A stretch of DNA of 5,781 nt from Bacillota bacterium (GCA_023397245.1 JAEWUH010000057.1:1-5781); one strand, 5' to 3'; counted from the stretch's first letter, positions 1 to 5,704 are shown. Notes: generated by a model not told the origin, from the letters alone. Numbers and translations: made by a program.

Positions 1-100
1 CCGGCTTCATCTCATAAAGCGTTACCTCAATCCCCGCTTCGGCAATTTGCCACGCGGCCTCGCACCCGGCAAGTCCCGCGCCGATCACCGTGATACTCAT
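1..100 (-). CDS. trmFO: TrmFO, FAD/folate-dependent tRNA (uracil-54-C5)-methyltransferase, N-terminal fragment
   Basis: Only the first 33 codons are inside the window; the gene continues past the left edge. The visible protein begins MSITVIGAGLAGCEAAWQIA. This is a Rossmann beta-alpha-beta unit with the dinucleotide motif GAGLAG at residues 7-12 and an acidic residue (E30, in LYEMKP) at the end of the second strand, where FAD-binding proteins contact the ribose. The GCEAAWQ and LYEMKP stretches are typical of TrmFO and its relatives (the related GidA/MnmG has a different continuation). In the family the enzyme uses methylene-tetrahydrofolate and reduced FAD to make m5U54 in the tRNA T-loop in the cytoplasm. 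The ATG overlaps the topA stop codon as ATGA, and its ribosome binding site (GGAGG, 4 nt plus AAGA before ATG) lies in the last codons of topA, so translational coupling is likely. Location directly after topA is the common Firmicute arrangement, which supports the call. Confidence 0.9.
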   Translation of the reverse strand, partial: MSITVIGAGLAGCEAAWQIAEAGIEVTLYEMKP

Positions 101-2178
101 TCTTCCTCCGTCTTTTCATAGCCGCAATCCGGCGTTACGCAATAATATTTCGGATGCTTTCCCTTTTTCTTAAGCAGGGTCTTGCCGCACCGCGGACATT
201 TTTCCGTAGTGGGTTCGTCCCAGGAAATAAAATCGCACTTTGGGTACTCCGAGCATCCGTAAAAAACTCTGCCCTTCTTTGTTTTCTTGACGATGACTTT
301 TCCGCCGCACTTAGGACATTCCGCGCCGTTTTCCTGAACCAGCTTTTTAATATTTTTGCATTCCGGATATCCCGGGCACGCGATGAATTTCCCGTAGCGG
401 CCGGTTTTGATTACCATTTTGCGTCCGCATTTCTCGCAGATGATATCCGTCTCGTCCTCTTTGAGCTGGATTTTTACGCCCTGCATTTCCTCTTTGGCCT
501 TTTTCAGCGTCTCGTCAAAATCGCCGTAGAACAGACGGAGCGTCTGAACCCAGTCAGTTTTTCCGCTCTGGACGCTGTCAAGGTCGTCTTCTACCTGCGC
601 GGTAAATTTCACATTTACGATTTTTGGGAAGCGTTCCTTCATCAGCTTGGTTGAAACTTCTCCCAGTTCGGTCGGCTTGAGCGCTTTTCCGTCGCGCACG
701 ACATATTCGCGCCCGGTGATGGTGGAAATGGTCGCCGCATAAGTGGACGGGCGGCCGATGCCGTTTTCTTCCAGCGCCTTGATTAAAGAGGCTTCGGTGT
801 AACGCGGGGGCGGCTGGGTAAAATGCTGGCTGCCCGCGATTTCTTTCAGCTTTAAGGGCATATCGTTTTCCAGCGGCGGAAGCGAGCCCTCGTTCTCCGC
901 CTCTTCGTCCCTGCCCTCTTCATAAAGCACCGTGTAGCCGTCAAATGTGACGGTATAGCCGGAAGCCTTGAAAATATAATCTTTTGCCTGAATATCCACC
1001 TGCACTGTGCTCTGCAGACAGTTCGCCATCTGGCAGGCGATAAAGCGCTCCCAGATCAGCTTATACAGCTTATACTGGTCGGAGGATAAGCTGTCTTTGA
1101 CCTTATCCGGCGAAAGGCTCGGCATGGAGGGCCGGATGGCCTCATGGCCGTCCTGCGCGCTGGCTTTGGTCTTGAAATGGCGCGGTGTGTCGGGCAGATA
1201 CTTTTTGCCCCAGCGCTCCATGATATAATCTCCCGCGTCCTTAATGGCGTCTTCGGAAATACGCAGGGAGTCTGTTCTCATATAGGTAATTAAACCGACG
1301 GCGCCCATGTTCCCGACTTCGATACCTTCGTACAGCTCCTGGGCGGCTTTCATCGTGCGCCGCGCCTGGAAGCCAAGCTTGCGCGAAGCCTCCTGCTGGA
1401 GCGTAGACGTAATGAACGGCGGCGCCGGCGACTTTTTGCGGGTACCCTTTTTCATCTTTGCAATACGGTATTCCGCGTCCTGCAGCTCGGCAAGGATTTT
1501 GTCAGACTGCTCTTTGCTGGTGATCTTGATTTTTCCGTTCACATCGCCGTAGAAAGAGGCACCGAACACCTTGCGGGAACCCTTCGGATTAAATTTTGCA
1601 TCGATCGTCCAGTATTCCTCCGGCACAAAAGCGCGGATTTCTTCCTCACGGTCCACAATGATACGCACCGCGACGGACTGGACGCGTCCCGCGGAAAGGC
1701 CGCGGCGGATTTTCTGAGAAAGAAACGGGCTGAGCTTGTAGCCGACAAGGCGGTCCAGAACACGGCGGGCCTGCTGCGCGTTGACCAGGTCGATGTCAAT
1801 GCTGCGGGGATGCTCCATCCCGACGGTAATGCCGGTCTTGGTGATCTCGTTAAAGGTCACGCGGTCGATCGCCCCGGTATCCAGACCGAGAATATAGGCC
1901 AGATGCCATGAAATGGCTTCTCCTTCGCGGTCAGGGTCGGTTGCGAGCAGGACGGCATCGCTCTTTCCTGCCTTTTCCTTCAATTCCTCTACAAGCTTTT
2001 CTTTGCCCTTGATAATTTCGTATTTCGGTTTAAAGTCATTTTTGATATCGACGCTCAGACGGCTTTCGGACAAATCGCGCACATGGCCCATGGACGCAAT
2101 CACATCATAACCGGAGCCCAGATATTTTTTTATGGTTTTGGCCTTGGCCGGTGATTCGACGATCACAAGCTTTGACAT
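97..2178 (-). CDS. topA: DNA topoisomerase I (type IA), three C-terminal zinc fingers
   Basis: A complete 693-residue type IA topoisomerase, which relaxes negative supercoils by a transient 5'-phosphotyrosine break in one strand. The TOPRIM domain covers about residues 1-115, with E8 in VIVES and the metal-binding TDPDREGE at 80-87. The active-site tyrosine is Y299 in GLITYMRTDS. The PPPRYTEASLIKALEENGIG stretch (456-475) is a conserved core element. The tail carries three C4 zinc fingers: C581/C584/C601/C607, C621/C624/C642/C648 and C661/C664/C680/C685. All key residues are present and the length is normal for Firmicutes. I chose ATG at 2178 (MSKLVIVES) because GAGGTG lies 6 nt upstream. A GTG at 2187 in the same frame is part of that Shine-Dalgarno and would add only three residues. 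The gene follows dprA after 150 bp and overlaps trmFO by 4 bp. Its last codons (ACG GAG GAA GAA) double as the trmFO ribosome binding site. Confidence 0.98.
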   Translation of the reverse strand: MSKLVIVESPAKAKTIKKYLGSGYDVIASMGHVRDLSESRLSVDIKNDFKPKYEIIKGKEKLVEELKEKAGKSDAVLLATDPDREGEAISWHLAYILGLDTGAIDRVTFNEITKTGITVGMEHPRSIDIDLVNAQQARRVLDRLVGYKLSPFLSQKIRRGLSAGRVQSVAVRIIVDREEEIRAFVPEEYWTIDAKFNPKGSRKVFGASFYGDVNGKIKITSKEQSDKILAELQDAEYRIAKMKKGTRKKSPAPPFITSTLQQEASRKLGFQARRTMKAAQELYEGIEVGNMGAVGLITYMRTDSLRISEDAIKDAGDYIMERWGKKYLPDTPRHFKTKASAQDGHEAIRPSMPSLSPDKVKDSLSSDQYKLYKLIWERFIACQMANCLQSTVQVDIQAKDYIFKASGYTVTFDGYTVLYEEGRDEEAENEGSLPPLENDMPLKLKEIAGSQHFTQPPPRYTEASLIKALEENGIGRPSTYAATISTITGREYVVRDGKALKPTELGEVSTKLMKERFPKIVNVKFTAQVEDDLDSVQSGKTDWVQTLRLFYGDFDETLKKAKEEMQGVKIQLKEDETDIICEKCGRKMVIKTGRYGKFIACPGYPECKNIKKLVQENGAECPKCGGKVIVKKTKKGRVFYGCSEYPKCDFISWDEPTTEKCPRCGKTLLKKKGKHPKYYCVTPDCGYEKTEEE

Positions 2179-2286
2179 AGGAAACACCTCATTTATACTT
2201 ACTTGTTTGCTGTGAGCAGTGCCGCTTGTTCCCCCGACATAAGATTCTACATCTGTCGTGATTTAAGGGATGGCTCAACGTAAACA

Positions 2287-2315
2287 TTTTTAAAACTCGC
2301 CGGTTATTCCGGCAA
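2287..2315 (-). promoter_or_regulatory. Weak candidate sigma-A promoter for topA
   Basis: Reading the minus strand, TTGCCG (2315-2310) and TAAAAA (2292-2287) are separated by 17 bp. Each matches the sigma-A consensus at four of six positions. It would start a transcript near 2280 with a leader of about 100 nt before the topA ATG. The spacer contains the GC-rich inverted repeat at 2299-2313, which would be unusual for a strong promoter. This is the best-spaced pair I found in the dprA-topA gap, but such matches arise by chance in AT-rich DNA. topA may equally be expressed by read-through from dprA. Confidence 0.22.
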
Positions 2316-2322
2316 TTTTTAA
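2287..2322 (-). terminator. Weak hairpin after dprA
   Basis: Seven bases or more after the dprA stop, the minus strand forms GCCGG-AATAA-CCGGC (2313-2299), flanked by an A-run upstream and GAGTTTTA downstream that could lengthen the stem by A-T pairs across a small internal loop. The five-base-pair core and only four Ts make it a poor intrinsic terminator for dprA. The plus strand has a better T-run after the same stem, but no plus-strand gene ends there. It may be a partial terminator or simply an mRNA 3' structure. It overlaps the candidate topA promoter, so the two readings compete. Confidence 0.3.
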
Positions 2323-2328
2323 CAAGGT

Positions 2329-3492
2329 TTAGCGCGGCAGGCTGTATCGGCGGCCCGAATGGGATCTGATTTTCCCGGCAAGCTCCAGTTCGGTGACTGC
2401 CGTCAGGAGGTTTTTCATCGGAATACCCGTAAGGCGGGCAAGCTCGGAAATATGGCATGGCAACTTTGACAGGGCGGAATGCAGAGTGATCGCCTCCTGA
2501 GAAAAGTCCTCCGGATTGAGCGGCTGAACCGTCTCATCCGGTTTCTGAAGATTTTCCGGCTCCGGATTTACGACCACGTTGGCGGACGAATCCTCCAGAC
2601 TAATTTTATCGGCAAAACGGCCGAGATATTCTTCCAAAATTTCGCCCGCGCAGGAAACCGGCTTTGCGCCGCTCTTTATCAGGTTGTTGACTCCCTGCGA
2701 AACAGGGCTGTAAATTCCCCCGGGAACCGCGAACACGTCGCGGCCCTGCTCCAGCGCGTAATCCGCGGTGATGAGCGAACCGCTTTTGCCGGCGGCCTCA
2801 ATCACAAGGGTACCCAGCGAAAGTCCGGAAATGATGCGGTTGCGGATGGGAAAGTTTGAACTCGTGGGCTGGGTATTGGGCGGATACTCGGAAACAACCG
2901 CGCCCGACCGTGTAATTGCCTCGCGGAGCGGCGCGTTGCACATCAGATAATTATAATCGATGCCGCACCCTAAGACGCAAACGGTTTTGCCGCCTGCCTG
3001 CAGGGCGCCGCTGTGCGCGGCGGTATCGATTCCCAGAGCGCCCCCGCTGACAATGACCGTTCCCTGCTTTGCAAGCTCGTACGCAAAGCTGCGCGCGGCG
3101 GCGGTCCCGGTCGCCGTTGCCTTGCGCGTACCGACGATGGAAATGCTTGGAACGCACGTGAAATCCGGCAGCGTACCTTTCACATAAAGCGCGCAGGGCG
3201 GGTTATGGATTGAACGGAGCGGCTCGGGGTAGGCAGCGCACTCCGGCGTCAGCACCTGCTGGCCGATCTTTTCGCTGTATTCAATCAAAGCCGCCGCATC
3301 CGTGGGAGAAAAGGATTGGAGCCGGTCAAGCTCTCCGCCGGTAAAGTAGCCTTCCAGAAGCCACCCTTCCATCCCGGCGGAATAGAAATCGGCAAGACTT
3401 GGATAATCTGTAAGAATACGGTTCTGTTTTGAACTGCCCGCGCCAAGCGCGTGCTGCAGCCATACCCAATAAGCGCGCCGGTCAAGTTCCAC
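2329..3492 (-). CDS. dprA: DprA/Smf, DNA-processing protein
   Basis: A 387-residue protein of the DprA/Smf family, cytoplasmic ssDNA-binding proteins that load RecA on incoming single strands during transformation; the gene is also kept in many bacteria not known to be competent. The Rossmann-like DNA_processg_A domain spans about 85-290. Visible motifs are SIVGTRKATATG (117-128), SGGALGIDTAAHSGAL (149-164), VLGCGID (173-179), SEYPP (201-205), FPIRNRIISGLS (214-225), SGSLITA (237-243) and GRDVFAVPGG (250-259). A proline- and glutamate-rich linker (about 309-328) leads to a C-terminal winged-helix domain (about 333-386, ending GRRYSLPR), as in many full-length DprA proteins. After GCGID the usual Tyr-Pro is Tyr-Leu (NYLMCN, 181-186). 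The start is GTG at 3492, with AGGGGG 8 nt upstream; no in-frame ATG is nearby. The gene overlaps the preceding methyltransferase gene by 11 bp, so the two are probably translated from one mRNA. Confidence 0.95.
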   Translation of the reverse strand: MELDRRAYWVWLQHALGAGSSKQNRILTDYPSLADFYSAGMEGWLLEGYFTGGELDRLQSFSPTDAAALIEYSEKIGQQVLTPECAAYPEPLRSIHNPPCALYVKGTLPDFTCVPSISIVGTRKATATGTAAARSFAYELAKQGTVIVSGGALGIDTAAHSGALQAGGKTVCVLGCGIDYNYLMCNAPLREAITRSGAVVSEYPPNTQPTSSNFPIRNRIISGLSLGTLVIEAAGKSGSLITADYALEQGRDVFAVPGGIYSPVSQGVNNLIKSGAKPVSCAGEILEEYLGRFADKISLEDSSANVVVNPEPENLQKPDETVQPLNPEDFSQEAITLHSALSKLPCHISELARLTGIPMKNLLTAVTELELAGKIRSHSGRRYSLPR

Positions 3493-4303
3493 CCTCGACG
3501 CCCCCTGACTTTGAACGCATCATTTCCCACATTAGGATCGCCGCGGAAGCGGAAGCATTCAGCGATTCCGCCCTGCCGAGCATCGGGATGGTCACTTTCT
3601 GCGAACAGGCCGCAACGGCTTCCGCGGTAAGTCCGTTCCCCTCGTTTCCGACCGCGATTACCGAGGGTTTGCTGAAATCAAACTCCGTGATCTTTTTCGC
3701 GTGATAATCCGGTACGGCGGCAAGAGTAAGAAAGCCCTTTGCGTTCAGCAGCGCCGACGTCTGAGCTATGGTGCCCGCGGCAAAGAACGGAAGACGGAAA
3801 ACCGCGCCCATGCTTGCGCGCAGAACCTTGGGCGAATAGACGTCACAGCAGTTCCCCGCAAGGATCACGCCGCCCATGCCAAGGGCTTCCGCCGTACGCA
3901 GTACCGCGCCGAGATTTGCCGGATCCTGAATATTCTCCAGCGCAAGGTAATGACGGCTGAAATCAACCTGCGTAAGGTCTTCCGTGTGTTCCCTTGTCCC
4001 GCAGACGCAGAAAACGCCCTGAGGCGTTTTTGTCTCGGAAAGCAGTTCCGCAACATGAGGCTCTACCTCATAGGCAGCCTCGGTGCTCGGCAGGATTTCA
4101 TCCAGATAATCCCCGTATTTTTCCCGTGCCTGCGCGGTGAAAAACAAAATCTTAACAGCAATGCCGCTTTCGGCGGCGTCGCTGCAAAGGCGCGCGCCCT
4201 CGGCCAGAAAGAGGCCCTGCTCCCGGCGGTATTCCGCGGAAGAGGAAAGGCGGGCGGCGTGCTTTATTATTTCATTTTTTCGGCTTGTTATGAGTTCCGG
4301 CAT
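3482..4303 (-). CDS. SpoU/TrmH-family RNA 2'-O-ribose methyltransferase
   Basis: A 273-residue SAM-dependent RNA methyltransferase of the SPOUT (trefoil-knot) class. The N-terminal substrate-binding domain (about 1-100) contains the typical LFLAEGARLC segment (31-40). The catalytic domain shows all three SpoU motifs: motif 1 ENIQDPANLGAVLRTAEALG (123-142), motif 2 AVGNEGNGL (217-225) and motif 3 IPMLGRAESLNASASAAI (239-256). The asparagine and arginine of motif 1 and the SLN of motif 3 are present. Members methylate the 2'-OH of a ribose in tRNA or 23S rRNA. The overall form resembles YsgA/RlmB-like proteins often encoded near rplT or pheST in Firmicutes, but the target nucleotide cannot be told from the sequence, so no symbol is given. 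I chose ATG at 4303 (MPELITSRKN), with GGAGAA 8 nt upstream. A TTG-initiated extension to 4354 would run through the rplT terminator hairpin and is rejected. It overlaps dprA by 11 bp. Confidence 0.92.
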   Translation of the reverse strand: MPELITSRKNEIIKHAARLSSSAEYRREQGLFLAEGARLCSDAAESGIAVKILFFTAQAREKYGDYLDEILPSTEAAYEVEPHVAELLSETKTPQGVFCVCGTREHTEDLTQVDFSRHYLALENIQDPANLGAVLRTAEALGMGGVILAGNCCDVYSPKVLRASMGAVFRLPFFAAGTIAQTSALLNAKGFLTLAAVPDYHAKKITEFDFSKPSVIAVGNEGNGLTAEAVAACSQKVTIPMLGRAESLNASASAAILMWEMMRSKSGGVEGGT

Positions 4304-4317
4304 ATCATGCGTTCTCC

Positions 4318-4354
4318 ATATAAAATTTGCGCCCGGTTTGTGTTCCGGGCGCAA
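4318..4354 (-). terminator. Hairpin after rplT (intrinsic terminator, possibly leaky)
   Basis: On the minus strand TTGCGCCCGG (4354-4345) and CCGGGCGCAA (4336-4327) form a perfect 10-bp stem around the 8-nt loop AACACAAA, beginning 10 nt after the rplT stop codon. The tail ATTTTATAT (4326-4318) has a short, interrupted T-run. The structure has the position and shape of the infC operon terminator. The next gene's Shine-Dalgarno (4317-4312) starts immediately after the tail, leaving no space for a separate promoter. The hairpin is therefore probably incomplete as a terminator, setting a lower level for downstream genes, or it protects the 3' end of the rplT message. Confidence 0.75.
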
Positions 4355-4364
4355 TTACAGCTTT

Positions 4365-4718
4365 TTATAGGGCTGCCTTTGCTTTCTCGATCAGGCTCTT
4401 GAAAGCGGCCTCATCGGCAACAGCAATTTCTGCAAGCATCTTGCGGTTTAAAACAATACCGGCCTTCTTTAATCCGTTCATAAATACGGAATAGCTGACT
4501 TCGTTTGCACGGCAGGCAGCGGAAATACGGGTGATCCAAAGGCGGCGGAAATCTCTTTTTCTTGCCTTGCGGCCGATGAACGCGTAGTTTCCGGACTTCA
4601 TAACGGCCTGTTTGGCCATTTTAAAATGTCTGCTCTTGGAACCCCAGTAGCCCTTAGCAAGCTTTAAAGTTTTCTTTCTTCTTTTGCGTGTCATCAACGC
4701 ACCTTTTATACGTGCCAT
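4365..4718 (-). CDS. rplT: 50S ribosomal protein L20 (bL20)
   Basis: A 117-residue protein of normal L20 length. It starts MARIKGALMTRKRRKK with the very basic N-terminal extension that threads into 23S rRNA. It carries the family core YWGSKSRHFK (24-33), YAFIGRKARKRDFR (45-58) and LWITRISAACR (60-70), followed by the globular C-terminal RNA-binding half (FMNGLKKAGIVLNRKMLAEIA). L20 binds early in 50S assembly. In Firmicutes it also represses its own operon by binding the infC leader RNA and promoting termination. Here a matching attenuator-like leader lies upstream of infC, so this protein is the probable ligand. The ATG at 4718 is preceded by GGAGG with a 7-nt spacer. It lies 44 bp after rpmI with no obvious promoter between. 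Confidence 0.99.
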   Translation of the reverse strand: MARIKGALMTRKRRKKTLKLAKGYWGSKSRHFKMAKQAVMKSGNYAFIGRKARKRDFRRLWITRISAACRANEVSYSVFMNGLKKAGIVLNRKMLAEIAVADEAAFKSLIEKAKAAL

Positions 4719-4762
4719 TCTATTACCTCCAAAAAATGGTTATAATCAATTTGAATCAATGC

Positions 4763-4960
4763 TTATTTGTAAGGAATTAATCTCTTTACCTGCGCCACGT
4801 TGGTCTTATCAGCGACCGTTGTTTTTCTGAGGCCTCTCTTGCGCTTGGTGGTCTTTTTGTTCAGGATGTGGGATTTATTTGCGTGACCGCGGATGACCTT
4901 TCCGTTTTTTGAAAGCTTGAAGCGCTTTTTCGCGCCGGTATGTGTCTTGATTTTAGGCAT
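4763..4960 (-). CDS. rpmI: 50S ribosomal protein L35 (bL35)
   Basis: A 65-residue, strongly basic protein of exactly the usual L35 size. The N-terminus MPKIKTHTGAKKRFK matches the family signature (IKTHTGAKKRFK, residues 4-15), followed by the GKVIRGHANKSHIL segment (20-33) and the KKTTKRKRGLRK basic tract (35-46). It is a late-assembling 50S component. ATG at 4960 has AAGGAGGA 7 nt upstream (4975-4968). It lies 23 bp after the infC stop and 44 bp before rplT, the canonical infC-rpmI-rplT order. Co-transcription from the infC promoter is inferred. Confidence 0.99.
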   Translation of the reverse strand: MPKIKTHTGAKKRFKLSKNGKVIRGHANKSHILNKKTTKRKRGLRKTTVADKTNVAQVKRLIPYK

Positions 4961-4983
4961 GGTGTTGTCCTCCTTATTAATGG

Positions 4984-5502
4984 TTACTTCGCGGGTTTGG
5001 ATGCAAGGAACATTAACATATTCCGTCCCTCTAACTTTGCCGGCTTTTCCACATTGGCAATCTCGCTGAGTGCCGCGGCAAAACTTCTCATGATGGTGTA
5101 CCCCTGCTCGGGATGCCCCATTTCACGGCCGCGAAAACGGATGGAAGCCTTGACCTTGTCACCGTCATTTAAAAAGCGGGTTGCATGGCCGACTTTTGTG
5201 TTAAAGTCGTGGGTGTCGATGTTTAAAGACAAACGAATCTCTTTGATATCGACAATGCGCTGGTTCTTCTTTGCTTCTTTGTCACGCTTTGCCTGCTCAA
5301 ACCGGTATTTGCCGTAATCGATGATCTTGCAGACCGGCGGCACTGCCTGCGGCGCAATCTTTACAAGATCAAGATTTTGCTCGAACGCCTTTTCCATGGC
5401 CTGAGTCGCGGTCATTACGCCGAGCTGAGAACCATCTGAACCAATGACGCGCACTTCTTTGTCACGAATCTCTTCGTTAATCTGAAGTTCCTTGCTGCTG
5501 AT
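4984..5502 (-). CDS. infC: Translation initiation factor IF-3, probable AUC start codon
   Basis: A 172-residue IF3, which binds the 30S subunit, blocks premature 50S joining and proofreads the start codon and initiator tRNA. The N-domain covers about 4-73 and includes ELQINEEIRDKEVRVI (5-20) and the signature KIIDYGKYRFEQAK (59-72). After a lysine-rich linker, the C-domain runs from about 80 to 167 (KEIRLSLNIDTHDFNTK, 87-103; GDKVKASIRFRGREMGH, 114-130). I place the start at ATC (5502-5500). The 7-nt GGAGGTG (5516-5510) lies 7 nt upstream, and the resulting protein (M)SSKELQINEEIR aligns with the IF3 family start. No ATG, GTG or TTG lies in frame at a proper distance: the in-frame GTG at 5523 sits upstream of the Shine-Dalgarno and lacks one itself, and the next in-frame ATG is about residue 30. 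AUU is the known infC start in E. coli and some other bacteria, so AUC fits IF3 autoregulation by start-codon discrimination. It heads the rpmI-rplT operon. Confidence 0.97.
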   Translation of the reverse strand: MSSKELQINEEIRDKEVRVIGSDGSQLGVMTATQAMEKAFEQNLDLVKIAPQAVPPVCKIIDYGKYRFEQAKRDKEAKKNQRIVDIKEIRLSLNIDTHDFNTKVGHATRFLNDGDKVKASIRFRGREMGHPEQGYTIMRSFAAALSEIANVEKPAKLEGRNMLMFLASKPAK

Positions 5503-5509
5503 AGTTAAG

Positions 5510-5516
5510 CACCTCC
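5510..5516 (-). promoter_or_regulatory. infC ribosome binding site that fixes the AUC start
   Basis: GGAGGTG is a seven-base match to the complement of the 16S rRNA 3' end. It is followed by CTTAACT and then ATC. The strength and the ideal 7-nt spacing are the main reasons for choosing the non-canonical ATC codon over the in-frame GTG at 5523. Confidence 0.85.
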
Positions 5517-5524
5517 AAAACACG

Positions 5525-5575
5525 TTACAGTTTAAAAATTAAGCGCGGGCAGAATTCCGCCCGCGCACAATACAT
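5525..5575 (-). CDS. Possible 16-codon leader ORF overlapping the infC attenuator
   Basis: An ATG at 5575 opens a 16-residue frame, MYCARAEFCPRLIFKL, ending in TAA at 5527-5525, 22 bp before the infC start codon. AGGAG (5589-5585) lies 9 nt upstream of the ATG, a workable Shine-Dalgarno. The frame runs through both arms of the terminator hairpin (5566-5543) and its T-tract, so a translating ribosome would melt the terminator. The peptide resembles nothing I recognise, and it has no run of one amino acid that would suggest amino-acid attenuation. Such a short frame may be accidental: the AGGAG could instead be a structural part of the L20 leader. I rate real translation as possible, not likely. 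Confidence 0.25.
   Translation of the reverse strand: MYCARAEFCPRLIFKL
5531..5566 (-). terminator. Intrinsic terminator / attenuator in the infC leader
   Basis: On the minus strand GCGCGGGC (5566-5559) and GCCCGCGC (5550-5543) pair perfectly, with two further inner pairs (one G-U) closing on the tetraloop AATT. The tail TTAATTTTTAAA (5542-5531) is T-rich. This is the strongest terminator signal in the window, and it lies between a good promoter and infC with no convincing gene before it. It is therefore best read as a regulated attenuator and not as the end of an upstream operon. Part of its left arm (GGCGGA, 5561-5556) can instead pair with TCCGTC (5622-5617) upstream, a candidate antiterminator contact. 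Confidence 0.88.
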
Positions 5576-5669
5576 CGTAAACTGCTCCTGAGAGTAATTT
5601 TTAAGTATTGACCCATGACGGACGAAACCCCACAGGTGTGAGCACTGAGTGTACTCCGCTTTGTTTTAC
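5531..5669 (-). ncRNA. infC operon leader, probable L20-responsive attenuator
   Basis: The stretch between the predicted transcription start (about 5669) and the terminator tail is an untranslated leader with several pairing options. AGTAC/GTGCT (5655-5651 with 5645-5641) forms a local hairpin. GGAGTA (5657-5652) can alternatively pair over a distance with TACTCT (5596-5591). TCCGTC can compete for the terminator's left arm. In Bacillus and many other Firmicutes the leader of infC-rpmI-rplT binds ribosomal protein L20, which favours termination and so represses the operon. The position, length, long-range pairing and terminal terminator all fit that class. I assign it by architecture and context, not by matching a consensus base by base, so a covariance-model match is still unproven. 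Confidence 0.72.
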
Positions 5670-5675
5670 TCAAAT

Positions 5676-5704
5676 AGTTTAACAGCATTTATTTCAGTTG
5701 TCAA
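5676..5704 (-). promoter_or_regulatory. Sigma-A-type promoter of the infC-rpmI-rplT operon
   Basis: On the minus strand a perfect -35 box TTGACA (5704-5699) is followed by a 17-bp spacer and the -10 box TAAACT (5681-5676), four of six matches to TATAAT including the key first T, second A and last T. The sequence just upstream (5720-5705) is AT-rich, as in an UP element. Transcription should begin near 5669, giving a leader of about 165 nt before infC. This is the only convincing promoter in the window and probably serves all three ribosomal genes, with some read-through further on. Confidence 0.85.

Noticed and set aside
154..654. Plus-strand open frame of 166 codons opposite topA
   Set aside because: It lies entirely antisense to the zinc-finger and core region of topA, has no recognisable domain, and no ribosome binding site suited to its start; it is a by-product of topA codon composition.
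2299..2322. Plus-strand intrinsic terminator (GCCGG stem followed by AATTTTT)
   Set aside because: The T-run is better on this strand, but there is no plus-strand gene or transcript source in the window for it to end.
4304..4354. N-terminal extension of the methyltransferase to a TTG at 4354
   Set aside because: The extension is encoded by the terminator hairpin itself, has no ribosome binding site at the TTG, and adds residues not found in the family; ATG at 4303 has GGAGAA upstream.
3701..4402. Plus-strand open frame of 233 codons opposite the methyltransferase gene
   Set aside because: It is antisense to a well-supported SpoU-family gene, crosses the rplT terminator hairpin and the end of rplT, and its translation looks like random basic/cysteine-rich sequence with no family features.
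5503..5523. N-terminal extension of IF3 to GTG at 5523
   Set aside because: The GTG lies upstream of the strong GGAGGTG, has no Shine-Dalgarno of its own, and adds the non-family residues MFWRCLT by translating the ribosome binding site.
5621..5671. Resemblance of the leader stretch AAAGCG...CTCA to a conserved 23S rRNA segment
   Set aside because: The likeness to the AAAGCGUAAUAGCUCA region is short and broken, and that rRNA region belongs to the L11 site and not to L20; I treat it as coincidence.
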